Below are positions 28,591 through 38,712 of a DNA stretch of 64,000 bases, in pieces. The notes under the pieces were generated by a model. The model ran no database searches. It was not told the DNA's origin and was given only the letters and a program-made list of their open reading frames with translations. Positions within the stretch are counted from its first letter, which is position 1. Each line of letters opens with the position of its first letter. Origin of the DNA: an uncultured Methylococcales bacterium. Its GTDB lineage: Bacteria > Pseudomonadota > Gammaproteobacteria > Methylococcales > Methylomonadaceae. Position numbers and translations under genes: made by a program. Location of the stretch: NCBI GenBank assembly GCA_903902705.1, contig CAIUVX010000079.1, positions 1-64,000 of the forward strand, in the 5' to 3' direction.

Positions 28591-31410
28591 ATGTCAGACT
28601 ACAACGATTTCTTGGATGATTACGCGTTTATCATGATAGCTGTGTTACTAGCTGCAATGATGCTAGTCGTTATCTTATGGATGCTTTCAAAATGGTTACA
28701 TCCTGTTGAAAAAAACGACACAGCACCTACTCCCATTCAGCACGATTGGCATACGCTATCAATCGCTCAAGCCTTACATAAACTATCAACCCAATTAAGC
28801 AGTGGCTTAACTCAGGCAGATGTCAAAGAACGGCAGAACTATTACGGTTTTAATCGACTCATTGAAAAGCCACCCGAACCAGCTTGGCATTTATTACTGT
28901 CACAATTTAAAAGTGTCTTGATTATAGTGCTGATTGTCGCGGCAATTCTGGCGGCAGCTATCGGTGATTTAACAGACGGTATCGTCATTTTGATTGTGGT
29001 GATGATTAACGCTTGCCTAGGTTTTTATCAAGAATTTCAGGCAGAAAAATCCTTAGCGGTGCTGAAAAAAATGTTGGCATTACAAGCGACAGTGCGTCGT
29101 GATAAAAGCATACAAGAACTATCTGCCGATCAATTAGTGCCAGGTGATATTGTCATTTTAGAAGCGGGCAATAAAATACCTGCCGATGGTCGTATTATTA
29201 AGGCTAATAGTTTAGAAGTCGATGAATCGTCGTTCACAGGTGAATCTGTCCCTGTTGCCAAGCACAAACGCGAACTTAAAAATGCCGATACGCCGTTAGC
29301 CGAACGGATCAATATGCTTTATATGAATAATGCGATAGTGCGCGGACGGGCAGAAATGCTGGTAACCGCAACAGGCATGAATACTGAAATAGGAAAATTA
29401 GCTACTCTATTAGCGCAAACTGAAGATGAAATCACCCCCTTACAAATCCAGCTCGATAGTTTAGGCAAACGCTTGGCGTTGTTCGCGTTGTTCATCGTGC
29501 TGGTATTGTTCGTCAGTACCATTTTGCGTGGCGAACCGCTAACACAATTGTTTTGGCAATCGCCGCAATTCATCGAAACAGTTTTTACCGCTATTGCGTT
29601 AGCAGTCGCAGCAATTCCTGAGGGCTTACCCGCCGTTGTTACCGTAACGCTCTCGTTAGGGATGCACCGCATGGCAAAGCAACGCGCCATTGTTAAACGC
29701 CTATCAGCGGTAGAAACATTGGGGTGTACCACGGTTATCTGTACTGATAAAACAGGAACATTAACAGTGAATCAAATGACCGCACGGTCTTTGTATTATA
29801 AAGGGCAACGCTATAGCGTTAGCGGTGAAGGCTATGAAATAGCAGGTGAAATTTTACCTAGCAATGGATCAATAACAGATTTAACTGAGCTATTGTTAGC
29901 ACTGACATTATGTAATGACAGCTGTGTCCGCGACAATCAGGTGCTAGGTGATCCGATGGAAGGCGCGTTATTGGTGCTTGCTGCCAAAGGCGGGTTAAGC
30001 AAAGAACAAGCCAATGAACAACTGCCACGCGTTGCTGAAATTCCGTTTGATGCTGAGCATAAATTCATGGCGACTTTTCATCGACAAGACAGAGAAGTTA
30101 TCGTATTTATTAAAGGGGCACCTGAAGTATTGCTGGCGTTATGTCAATCAGAACTTAATGAACAAGGCAATATTGTTGCCATTCAACGCCACACTCTGTT
30201 ACAGCAAAATGAGCAGATGGCAAGTACAGGTTTGCGGGTATTAGGGTTGGTCAAGCGGACATTTCCAACGGCAGATTTTTCATGGGAAGATGATTTATTT
30301 AGCTACATTAAAGAACTAACATTTGTCGGGCTAGTCGGTCTCATGGATCCCCCAAGAGTGGAAGTATGCGAGGCAATCAAACTTTGTCACAGAGCAGGTA
30401 TCGCCGTCAAAATGATCACAGGCGATCAAAAACTCACCGCAGCAGCAATCGCTGAAGAAATTGGTTTAGTAGGTGAAGTTATTGACGGCACTGAATTAAG
30501 CACCATGGATGATGCGGCATTGACTGAACGCATTAACAGCATTGGTGTTTTTGCGCGTACCGCACCTGAGCAAAAAGTCAGAATAGTGAATGCTTTAAAA
30601 GCATCAGGTCATATTGTTGCGATGACAGGTGACGGCGTGAATGACGCGCCTGCTCTCAAATGTGCTGATATTGGTATCGCAATGGGCATCACAGGAACTG
30701 ATGTTGCCCAAGAAGCCGCCACCATGATACTGACCGATGATAATTTTGCCACTATCGTCAAAGCAGTGAAAGAGGGACGGGGGATTTACGAAAACATGGT
30801 TAAATTCATTCGTTTTCAATTGTCCACCAATATCGGAGCGATCTTATGCGTAGCCGTTGCGCCGTTGCTAGGCTTACCATTGCCGTTTACTGCAATACAA
30901 TTATTGTGGATTAACATCATTATGGATGGCCCACCCGCTATGTCGCTAGGTGTTGATCCTGCTCGCATTGATAGCATGAATGAAGCACCGCGCAAACCCG
31001 ATGACCGTATTTTGTCATTACGCCGTTTTGGTAATTTATTTAGTTATGGCTTAATAATGGCTATCGGCACGCTAGGTGTTTTGTATGTCGATTTGCAAGC
31101 TGGAGATAAGCTTCATGCCACTAGCTTAGCATTTACTACCTTTGTGCTGTTTCAAGTATTCAATGCCTTTAATGCGCGTACTGAAAAAGGCAGTGCTTTC
31201 AATCGGAATTTTTTTGCCAACAAAATTTTATGGGCATCCATTCTCAGTGTGATTGTGTTGCAAATCGTCATTGTGCAATGGTCATCAGCTGAAATTATTT
31301 TTCATACCACGCCATTAAGCGCGGAAGATTGGTTGCTAGCTACGGGCATTGCTGTATCAGTGCTGGTTTTTGAAGAGTTACGCAAGCTAGTTGTAAAACT
31401 CATTCGGTAG
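28591..31410 (+). CDS. Cation-transporting P-type ATPase (type II, Ca2+/PMR1/SERCA-like)
   Basis: DKTGTLTVNQM; TGESVPV; PEGLPAVVTVTLSLGMHRMAK; TGDGVNDAPALK. Confidence 0.92.
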   Translation: MSDYNDFLDDYAFIMIAVLLAAMMLVVILWMLSKWLHPVEKNDTAPTPIQHDWHTLSIAQALHKLSTQLSSGLTQADVKERQNYYGFNRLIEKPPEPAWHLLLSQFKSVLIIVLIVAAILAAAIGDLTDGIVILIVVMINACLGFYQEFQAEKSLAVLKKMLALQATVRRDKSIQELSADQLVPGDIVILEAGNKIPADGRIIKANSLEVDESSFTGESVPVAKHKRELKNADTPLAERINMLYMNNAIVRGRAEMLVTATGMNTEIGKLATLLAQTEDEITPLQIQLDSLGKRLALFALFIVLVLFVSTILRGEPLTQLFWQSPQFIETVFTAIALAVAAIPEGLPAVVTVTLSLGMHRMAKQRAIVKRLSAVETLGCTTVICTDKTGTLTVNQMTARSLYYKGQRYSVSGEGYEIAGEILPSNGSITDLTELLLALTLCNDSCVRDNQVLGDPMEGALLVLAAKGGLSKEQANEQLPRVAEIPFDAEHKFMATFHRQDREVIVFIKGAPEVLLALCQSELNEQGNIVAIQRHTLLQQNEQMASTGLRVLGLVKRTFPTADFSWEDDLFSYIKELTFVGLVGLMDPPRVEVCEAIKLCHRAGIAVKMITGDQKLTAAAIAEEIGLVGEVIDGTELSTMDDAALTERINSIGVFARTAPEQKVRIVNALKASGHIVAMTGDGVNDAPALKCADIGIAMGITGTDVAQEAATMILTDDNFATIVKAVKEGRGIYENMVKFIRFQLSTNIGAILCVAVAPLLGLPLPFTAIQLLWINIIMDGPPAMSLGVDPARIDSMNEAPRKPDDRILSLRRFGNLFSYGLIMAIGTLGVLYVDLQAGDKLHATSLAFTTFVLFQVFNAFNARTEKGSAFNRNFFANKILWASILSVIVLQIVIVQWSSAEIIFHTTPLSAEDWLLATGIAVSVLVFEELRKLVVKLIR

Positions 31411-31479
31411 TCTAACTTGAATGCTAAGCCTTTAATCGCTTGATTTGATAACAAACTTAGAGATTTTTCAGCCGTATAA

Positions 31480-31509
31480 GTGGGCAAACAGCTTTATCGT
31501 TTGCCCACC
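31480..31509. repeat. Inverted repeat GTGGGCAAACAGCTTTATCGTTTGCCCAC
   Basis: Related sequence inside 44300-44385. Confidence 0.7.
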
Positions 31510-31523
31510 TCACAGAATTATTA

Positions 31524-32714
31524 TTACTTCGCCGTCTTCTGATCTTTCTTCATCATCAAGCGAATACCCCGCACCGCTTGACGGGTACGGTGTTCGTTTT
31601 CAATCAAACCAAAACGAACATGATCGTCGCCGTATTGTCCAAAGCCAATCCCTGGTGCAACGGCGACTTTCGCTTCTAACAATAATTTTTTAGAAAATTC
31701 TAGCGATCCCATTGCCTGATACTGCTCAGGAATTTTTGCCCACACAAACATGGTGGCTTTGGGTTTTTCTACTGCCCAGCCTATCGCATTTAAGCCATCA
31801 CATAACACATCCCGACGTTTGCAATACATTTCAGCAATTTCCACTACGCAGTCTTGCGGACCTTCTAAGGCGGCAATGGCGGCGATTTGAATCGGTGCAA
31901 AGGTGCCGTAATCCAAATAGGATTTAATGCGTGCTAAGGCAGACACCAACTCTTTATTGCCACACATAAAACCCACGCGCCAACCAGGCATATTGTAGCT
32001 TTTAGACAACGAGAAAAATTCTACCGCAATGTCTTTCGCGCCTTCGACTTGTAGAATTGACGGGGCTTTGTAGCCATCAAATACAATATCCGCATAAGCA
32101 ATATCCTGAACCACCCAGATATTATGCTCTTTTGCCACCGCAATAATTTTTTCAAAAAACTCCAGTTCCACGCATTCGCTGGTGGGATTACCTGGAAAAT
32201 TAAGAATCAACATTTTTGGTTTTGGCCAACAATCAACAATGGCTTTTTGCAACTCTTCAAAAAAATTGACACCGTCAATCATCGGCACATGGCGCACATC
32301 CGCACCCGCAATTACCACACCATAAGGATGAATCGGATAGGCAGGATTTGGCACCAGTACCACATCACCAGGGCCTAATGTAGCAAGGGCTAAATGCGCT
32401 AAGCCTTCTTTAGAACCAATAGTAACAATGGCTTCGGTTTCAGGATCGAGATCAACATCAAAACGAATTTTATACCAGTCACAAATTGCTTTGCGTAACC
32501 GTGGTATGCCTTTAGAAACCGAATAACGATGGGTATCAGGGCGTTGTACCGCTTCAATTAGCTTATCAACGATATGTTGCGGCGTGGGTTGATCTGGATT
32601 ACCCATGCCAAAATCGATAATATCTTCACCAGCAGCTCGCGCTTTGGCTTTTAATTCATTAACAATGTTAAAAACGTAAGGGGGTAAACGACTTATTCTA
32701 TGAAATTGTTCCAT
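31524..32714 (-). CDS. alaC: AlaC-type pyridoxal-phosphate alanine transaminase
   Basis: [63 protein letters not shown] lysine motif. Confidence 0.9.
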   Translation of the reverse strand: MEQFHRISRLPPYVFNIVNELKAKARAAGEDIIDFGMGNPDQPTPQHIVDKLIEAVQRPDTHRYSVSKGIPRLRKAICDWYKIRFDVDLDPETEAIVTIGSKEGLAHLALATLGPGDVVLVPNPAYPIHPYGVVIAGADVRHVPMIDGVNFFEELQKAIVDCWPKPKMLILNFPGNPTSECVELEFFEKIIAVAKEHNIWVVQDIAYADIVFDGYKAPSILQVEGAKDIAVEFFSLSKSYNMPGWRVGFMCGNKELVSALARIKSYLDYGTFAPIQIAAIAALEGPQDCVVEIAEMYCKRRDVLCDGLNAIGWAVEKPKATMFVWAKIPEQYQAMGSLEFSKKLLLEAKVAVAPGIGFGQYGDDHVRFGLIENEHRTRQAVRGIRLMMKKDQKTAK

Positions 32715-33117
32715 TTAATGACTTATGAGGGTAGGTTTAAAAATGCTGTCTAAGTTACTGTCGTTACTACTATAAGTCAAATGGCAAACTATTGGACAGG
32801 CAGTTCGCCACCATACAACAACGTGTCAATTTGCGTAATGAGATAATAAAAAACTTAAAATCTGCCTTGCAACACCATCTTAACCCATTGTTTTTAATAG
32901 TTATCCTTAATACTAAATATTGGGTAGCAGTAAAAATTAAAGCGATTGAGGTTCAAAATAGTCAAAAAATAGGCTTTTTAATTTCATAACAACATTACTA
33001 TTTTTACAACTATCAACAATTAAAAATTCATTGTCATCAATACTTCTTTTGCCTTGTTTCAGATAATGTGTTAATTATTACGCATTCACCTTACAATGAG
33101 ATAAAGGAAAATGCTCA

Positions 33118-33399
33118 GTGCAGTATGTTTTAATCATTCATGAAGTCGTTGATTACGCCGCGTGGAAAAAAGTTTTCGACCAAGCCTCTGACATCAGAAA
33201 ACAAGCAGGTGAAATAAGTTATCAACTCTTAAATGTCCAACACGATACTAACAATATCGTTCACTTTTCAAAATGGACATCGTTGGATAATGCTAGAAAT
33301 TTTTTTGAATCACCTGCATTGATAGACATTAGAAAAAAAGCAGGTGTTAAATCTCCAGAATTTATCTATTTAAATGAACTGGAAAATCAGATTTTATAA
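33118..33399 (+). CDS. Small antibiotic-biosynthesis-monooxygenase-like (ABM/dimeric alpha-beta barrel) protein, GTG start
   Basis: MQYVLIIHEVVDYAAWKKVFDQ...; SKWTSLDNARNFFESPAL; AAGGA SD. Confidence 0.65.
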   Translation: MQYVLIIHEVVDYAAWKKVFDQASDIRKQAGEISYQLLNVQHDTNNIVHFSKWTSLDNARNFFESPALIDIRKKAGVKSPEFIYLNELENQIL

Positions 33400-33452
33400 T
33401 TAAGCTGTTAGTCGTATTACATTACTTATAATTAACATTAGAGGAAAATAAA

Positions 33453-33818
33453 ATGGAAGAAGACAAAGATTTAACCGCTCCATCCGACTCCGATGTAGAG
33501 GGCGCATTTTTTAGCTCTCTAAAACGCAATAACCGACAAATACGCGATGACAGAGCGACCGCCATTGCCGAAGATACCGAGCTAGTTTACAAACGTAAAA
33601 TCGAAGACCTAGAACTCAATATTAAAAAAATGAAACGCGAACAGGACAATATGTTAGACCTGTCTCCGACTAACGCACAAAGCCTCATTCTCGCCAGTGA
33701 TTTTATTTCTGTCGATTATGTAGAAAAAGATATTGAACTAGGTATTAAAATCCGTAATACCGAAATAACCCTAGAAATAGCCAGAAAGAGATACCAATAC
33801 TTATTTGGAGGATTATAA
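33453..33818 (+). CDS. Charged coiled-coil protein of unknown function
   Basis: Predicted helical KRKIEDLELNIKKMKREQDNM; AGAGGAAAAT SD; 1-nt gap to next gene. Confidence 0.7.
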   Translation: MEEDKDLTAPSDSDVEGAFFSSLKRNNRQIRDDRATAIAEDTELVYKRKIEDLELNIKKMKREQDNMLDLSPTNAQSLILASDFISVDYVEKDIELGIKIRNTEITLEIARKRYQYLFGGL

Positions 33819-33819
33819 A

Positions 33820-34668
33820 ATGGGCATGGGCGATTACTCTCTCGATGATAGAACAACAAGAGCAACAACACTGGGTTATACCACCAAACCTGCCAGCGAA
33901 ATATTCTCACCAAGTGCCAGCAATGCGATGAATCCGCATGGCATAATGCTTCGAGAATCCAGAGATTCTGATGAACATCCTAATACCGTGTCTATTATCT
34001 TAGCACTGGATGTTACAGGTTCTATGGGGTCTATTCCACACTTTCTTGTGAAAGAAGGTTTACCTAAAATTATGGGTAATATTATTCAACGTAATATTAA
34101 AGACCCACAATTATTATTTCTCGCCATCGGCGATCATGAATGTGATAACAGTCCCTTACAAGTCGGGCAGTTTGAATCCAGCGATGAATTATTGGATAAA
34201 TGGCTAACCGAAGTCTATCTCGAAGGCGGTGGCGGTGGTAATGGTGGAGAAAGTTATTTATTAGCGTGGTATTTTGCAGGTTTCCATACTGTATTAGACA
34301 GCGTTGAAAAAAGACAACAAAAAGGTTTTCTATTTACCATTGGTGATGAACCCACATTACGCGAATTACCCATTACCGCTCTTAAAAAAATAATGGGTAA
34401 TGGACAATATCAAAACTACTCTGCCAGTGACTTATTGGATAAAGCGCGTGAACATTATCACGTTTACCATCTGCATATTAAAGAAACCTCCTCAGGTAGC
34501 CAACAAACTGTGATGGATGGATGGAAAGAGTTAATGGGTGATAAACTCATTCTGGTGGAAAAACACGCGGAGATTGCCAAAATAATCCCTGATATAGTGT
34601 CTAAAGTAACCGCTTCAGCAGCGGGATCAGACGATATTATCAAAGAAAAAACGCAGATTATTTTATAA
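33820..34668 (+). CDS. von Willebrand factor A-like domain protein (ORF track start 33805; GGAGG SD favours ATG 33820)
   Basis: MIDAS-like ILALDVTGSMGSIPHFL; GGGNGGESYLLAWYFAGFH. Confidence 0.8.
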   Translation: MGMGDYSLDDRTTRATTLGYTTKPASEIFSPSASNAMNPHGIMLRESRDSDEHPNTVSIILALDVTGSMGSIPHFLVKEGLPKIMGNIIQRNIKDPQLLFLAIGDHECDNSPLQVGQFESSDELLDKWLTEVYLEGGGGGNGGESYLLAWYFAGFHTVLDSVEKRQQKGFLFTIGDEPTLRELPITALKKIMGNGQYQNYSASDLLDKAREHYHVYHLHIKETSSGSQQTVMDGWKELMGDKLILVEKHAEIAKIIPDIVSKVTASAAGSDDIIKEKTQIIL

Positions 34669-34670
34669 CA

Positions 34671-35774
34671 ATGGCAAACAAGGCAGTAATAGGTTTAGGT
34701 TATGGGGACGAAGGTAAAGGTTTATTTATCGATTATCTTTGTTCCCAAACAACTAATCCATTAGTTATTCGTTTTTCAGGTGGACAACAAGCAGGACATA
34801 CCGTTGTCAGTAATGGAATTCGACACGTTTTTTCTAATTTTGGTGCAGGAACATTAAAAGGTGCGCCCAGTTATTTTTCCAAGTTCTGTACCATTGATCC
34901 CATTGGTATCGTTAATGAATTATCAGTATTATTGAATAAAGGCATTAAGCCGCTGTTATTTATCGATGCGCATTGCCCAGTGACTACGCCTTACGATATA
35001 GCGTATAACCAAAAAAATAATAAACACGGCAGTTGTGGTGTGGGTGTTGGCGATACGATAAATCGCGAAGAACATCATTATTCCTTAACCTTTGCTGATT
35101 TATTTTATCCTTGGGTATTAGAAACTAAGATCAAGTTAATAAAAGACTTTTATTCAGCTGATGACACAGTGGATTTAAGTAATTTTTTAGAATGCTGTCA
35201 ACTTATTACCCATTCTATTCACATTGAAAAAAGCCACGATGTACCCAAAAATAATTACAGTTATTTATTTGAAGGATCGCAAGGTTTGCTGCTCGATAAA
35301 AATATTGGTTTTTTCCCCCACGTTACCCGCTCAAATACCGACACGCAAAACGTATTAACTTTATTAGGACATGAAACACTGTCGATTTATTTAATAACTC
35401 GCGCCTATCAAACCAGACATGGTGATGGTCCTTTATCCAATGAATCCATACCCCATAATATTAGTAAAAACCCCCACGAAACTAATATCACTAATAAATA
35501 TCAAGGCGCATTAAGAATCGCACTGCTCGATGTATCATTATTAGAATATGCGATAAATAAAGATGATTATCTACGCTGTACAAAAAATAAATCTTTAGTT
35601 ATTACCTGCCTAGATCATATTCACAATGAATACCGCTTTACCTATCAAAATGCCATTATCTACTGTAAAAATGAAGCGGAATTTGTTAGTAAAATCGCCA
35701 GTATTTTAAATATTAGTAATATTTATATTAGTGCGTCAGAAGATTCTAAAAACATTCACTCATTTTCTGGGTGA
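34671..35774 (+). CDS. Divergent adenylosuccinate-synthetase-like (PurA/PurZ superfamily) protein
   Basis: AVIGLGYGDEGKGLFIDYL, GGQQAGHTVV, FEGSQGLLLDKNIGFFPHVTRSNT, TRHGDGPLSNE; substrate loops diverge from PurA. Confidence 0.85.
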   Translation: MANKAVIGLGYGDEGKGLFIDYLCSQTTNPLVIRFSGGQQAGHTVVSNGIRHVFSNFGAGTLKGAPSYFSKFCTIDPIGIVNELSVLLNKGIKPLLFIDAHCPVTTPYDIAYNQKNNKHGSCGVGVGDTINREEHHYSLTFADLFYPWVLETKIKLIKDFYSADDTVDLSNFLECCQLITHSIHIEKSHDVPKNNYSYLFEGSQGLLLDKNIGFFPHVTRSNTDTQNVLTLLGHETLSIYLITRAYQTRHGDGPLSNESIPHNISKNPHETNITNKYQGALRIALLDVSLLEYAINKDDYLRCTKNKSLVITCLDHIHNEYRFTYQNAIIYCKNEAEFVSKIASILNISNIYISASEDSKNIHSFSG

Positions 35775-35870
35775 TGGGTTAAACCTGTTATAGCTATATT
35801 AATGATTGCCAGTCCTTATAAAGGACTGGCAATCATGCTCAAAAGTAAAAATAACAGATTTAATACACTA
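35774..35870. repeat. MITE-like element, family A copy 3 (palindrome ATGATTGCCAGTCCTT-ATA-AAGGACTGGCAATCAT at 35802-35836)
   Basis: Shares arms with copies at 2533 and 19922; carries a paired C-to-T / G-to-A change. Confidence 0.85.
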
Positions 35871-35883
35871 CCCCAACTAATCT

Positions 35884-37023
35884 ATGATAAATACGCCAAT
35901 AAATCCAGATTTACTGCCTGTATTAGAAGTCTTCAAGCAAGATGATGGTCAAGTGTGTGTCAAATTATCAGGTTGTTGGAATTTGCGTAGTTTGTCGATG
36001 AATGTGGATATACAGCAAAAACTCAAAAACATCAGCGCAAATAAAACCCAACAATGGGATATGCGTTGTGTAGATATGTTAGATAGCGGTGCAGCTTTGA
36101 TACTTTGGCAAGCATGGGGCGAAAAAATGCCGAGTGCGTTGCAAATAAAGCCTGAACATCAAGGCTTATTCGCCCGTTGGCAAGCACAATCTGTTGGTAC
36201 TATTGAAGTCACGCCGTTTCGTTTTCGTTCGCTGTTAGAGCATTGCGGTCAAACTGCGGTAAACTTTTGGATACAGGTATTGAGTTTTTTAAGCTTATTA
36301 GGGCAGTTGGTGCTGGATAGTATTTATTTATTAACCCATCCACAAGATATTCCTTGGGCAGAAATCTCTATCACGATTTACGATGCAGGAGTCAGAGCCT
36401 TAGGTATCACGGCATTGGTGGGTTTTTTAATTGGTATTGTGTTAAGTTATTTATCAGCTCTGCAATTAAAAATGTTCGGTGCGGAAATTTATATTATCAA
36501 TATTTTAGGCTTGAGCATTATTCGTGAATTAGGTCCATTATTGGCAGCTATTTTAGTTGCAGGGCGTTCGGGTTCTGCCATGAGTGCGCAAATTGGTATT
36601 ATGCGAGTGACTGAGGAATTAGACGCGCTATCAGCAATGGGTATTTCGCATTCTGTGCGCTTGGTTTTTCCTAAGGTGATGGCATTGACTATTGTATTGC
36701 CTCTGTTAAGTATTTGGACGAGCATCACAGCATTACTGGGTGGTATGTTTGCCGCGCAAACGACATTGGATATAAGTGTAATGCAGTTTTTTATGAAACT
36801 ACCCGATGTTGTGCCATTGCTCAATGTGTTTATTGGTTTAATTAAAAGTGCGACTTTTGGTTTATTTATCGCCCTGATTGCCTGCCATTTTGGTTTTCGT
36901 ATTAAACCGAATACCGAAAGTTTGGGTAATGAAACCACTAATTCTGTGGTTGCTGCGATTACCATTGTGATTATGGTGGACGCAGTGTTTGCTATTTTAT
37001 TTATGCGTGTCGGAATGCCATGA
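35884..37023 (+). CDS. MlaE-type ABC lipid-transport permease with N-terminal STAS-like domain
   Basis: GLSIIRELGPLLAAILVAGRSGSAMSAQIGIMRVTEELDALSAMGI signature. Confidence 0.92.
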   Translation: MINTPINPDLLPVLEVFKQDDGQVCVKLSGCWNLRSLSMNVDIQQKLKNISANKTQQWDMRCVDMLDSGAALILWQAWGEKMPSALQIKPEHQGLFARWQAQSVGTIEVTPFRFRSLLEHCGQTAVNFWIQVLSFLSLLGQLVLDSIYLLTHPQDIPWAEISITIYDAGVRALGITALVGFLIGIVLSYLSALQLKMFGAEIYIINILGLSIIRELGPLLAAILVAGRSGSAMSAQIGIMRVTEELDALSAMGISHSVRLVFPKVMALTIVLPLLSIWTSITALLGGMFAAQTTLDISVMQFFMKLPDVVPLLNVFIGLIKSATFGLFIALIACHFGFRIKPNTESLGNETTNSVVAAITIVIMVDAVFAILFMRVGMP

Positions 37024-37781
37024 GTGTAAGCTACGCAATTGAACTTAAGCATTTGTGGACGCATTTTGGTGATAAAGTCATTCATCAAGACCTTAATTTG
37101 TGTTTGTCCGCAGGAGAAATACTAGGCTTGGTGGGCGCGTCTGGCTGTGGTAAAACTACTCTGTTGCGCGAAATTATCGGTTTGCATTCACCTAGTCAAG
37201 GTGAGATTTTCGTCTTGGGACAATCTATCAGTGAAGCGAATCAGGGGCAAACGTTACTCAGTAGTTTCGGAGTATTATTTCAAAAAGGCGCGTTATTCAG
37301 TGCGCTGGATGTATTTGATAATATCGCTTTTCCGCTACGCGAATTGGGCTTTCATGATGAAAACCTCGTGCATCGTTTAGTATTTATGAAACTTATTATG
37401 GTGGGATTAACTGAAAGTGACGCACGTTTGATGCCAGCGGATTTATCTGGCGGTATGATTAAACGCGTGGCACTAGCGCGGGCGTTGATTTTAGAACCGA
37501 GTATATTGTTGTTAGATGAGCCTACTGCGGGCTTAGACCCGATTGCCAGTCAAGATTTTGTTGATTTACTCGCTGAACTGCATAAAGAACTTAATTTCAC
37601 CGCAGTAATGGTCACGCATGATTTAGATGTTCTGCGTGATTTATGTACTCAAGTGGCAGTGTTAGCGGAGCATCAGCTCGTGGCTTTTGGAACGCTAGAC
37701 GGGGTGTTGGCGTGTCAACATACTTTTGTTAAACAATTTTTTCACAATAAACGCGCAGAGCGGGTATTTCGTTATGGGTAG
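37020..37781 (+). CDS. MlaF-type ABC transporter ATPase
   Basis: GLVGASGCGKTTLLREIIGL; LSGGMIKRVALARAL; ILLLDEPTAGLDPI. Confidence 0.95.
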   Translation: MSVSYAIELKHLWTHFGDKVIHQDLNLCLSAGEILGLVGASGCGKTTLLREIIGLHSPSQGEIFVLGQSISEANQGQTLLSSFGVLFQKGALFSALDVFDNIAFPLRELGFHDENLVHRLVFMKLIMVGLTESDARLMPADLSGGMIKRVALARALILEPSILLLDEPTAGLDPIASQDFVDLLAELHKELNFTAVMVTHDLDVLRDLCTQVAVLAEHQLVAFGTLDGVLACQHTFVKQFFHNKRAERVFRYG

Positions 37782-38712
37782 AAATAATCACGCATTGATG
37801 ACAGGTTTATTTTTGTTGGTGTTAGTCATTATCACCGCTGTCATTATTTTTTGGATGGGGCATTTTGATCGAAAGCGTAACACTTATACCATTGCTACCC
37901 GCGCTTCGGTGTCGGGGCTTAATCCGCAATCAACAGTATTCTTTCGTGGTATTGAGGTTGGTAAAGTCATCAGTGTGCAGTTTGATCCCAATGACTCAGG
38001 TATTATTTTGGTGCCGATTGAAGTTGATACCAAAATTGTACTCACCAAAGGCGTTTATGCAACATTGCGCTTAAAAGGCGTGACGGGGTTAACACAAATT
38101 GAATTAGCCGATGAAGGTAAAATTACCGAACGCTTACCCGATAATAACAGCGATACCGCTAATCGTATTCCTTTACGCGCCTCAATCACTGATAAATTAT
38201 TAGATTCAGGTGAACGCTTGTTGGCAAAAGGCGATCATATAATGACCCGCTTGGATGGCTTATTAAACGATGAAAACACCGAAAACATCGGCGATATTTT
38301 GGGAAATCTAAAAACGCTCAGCCAAAAATTGAACGATTTGAATAAAAGTATCGATACCGCACTGGCAGGTGTTCCCACCTTAACCCACGATGCCCAAGAT
38401 ACCTTAAAACACATCAATCATTTAACCAATGAATTACAAACCTTAAGCAAAGAACTGCGCGTATTGAGTGTTAAAACAGGCAACTTTACCGATAAAGCAG
38501 GGCAGTTTGCGGATACGGGCAAAAACATAGGCGATATGATGATGCAATCCACCTTACCCAAAATGAACACACTGCTGACAGAATTACAATCGACTTCACA
38601 ACAGGTGAAAAGTACCGCTACCTTGCTAGAAAACAACCCCCAGTCACTGTTACTAGGGCCTAAGTCCTCAGAACCAGGGCCAGGTGAAGCAGGTTATGAG
38701 GAGAGCAAATGA
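37774..38712 (+). CDS. MlaD/MCE-domain lipid transport protein (ORF track start 37726)
   Basis: N-term TM; VSGLNPQSTVFFRGIEVGKVISVQFDP MCE signature. Confidence 0.92.
   Translation: MGRNNHALMTGLFLLVLVIITAVIIFWMGHFDRKRNTYTIATRASVSGLNPQSTVFFRGIEVGKVISVQFDPNDSGIILVPIEVDTKIVLTKGVYATLRLKGVTGLTQIELADEGKITERLPDNNSDTANRIPLRASITDKLLDSGERLLAKGDHIMTRLDGLLNDENTENIGDILGNLKTLSQKLNDLNKSIDTALAGVPTLTHDAQDTLKHINHLTNELQTLSKELRVLSVKTGNFTDKAGQFADTGKNIGDMMMQSTLPKMNTLLTELQSTSQQVKSTATLLENNPQSLLLGPKSSEPGPGEAGYEESK

Noticed and set aside
34671-35774. Annotating this gene as housekeeping purA
   Set aside because: Shorter than PurA, with altered aspartate-loop and guanine-recognition motifs, and linked to a VWA gene.
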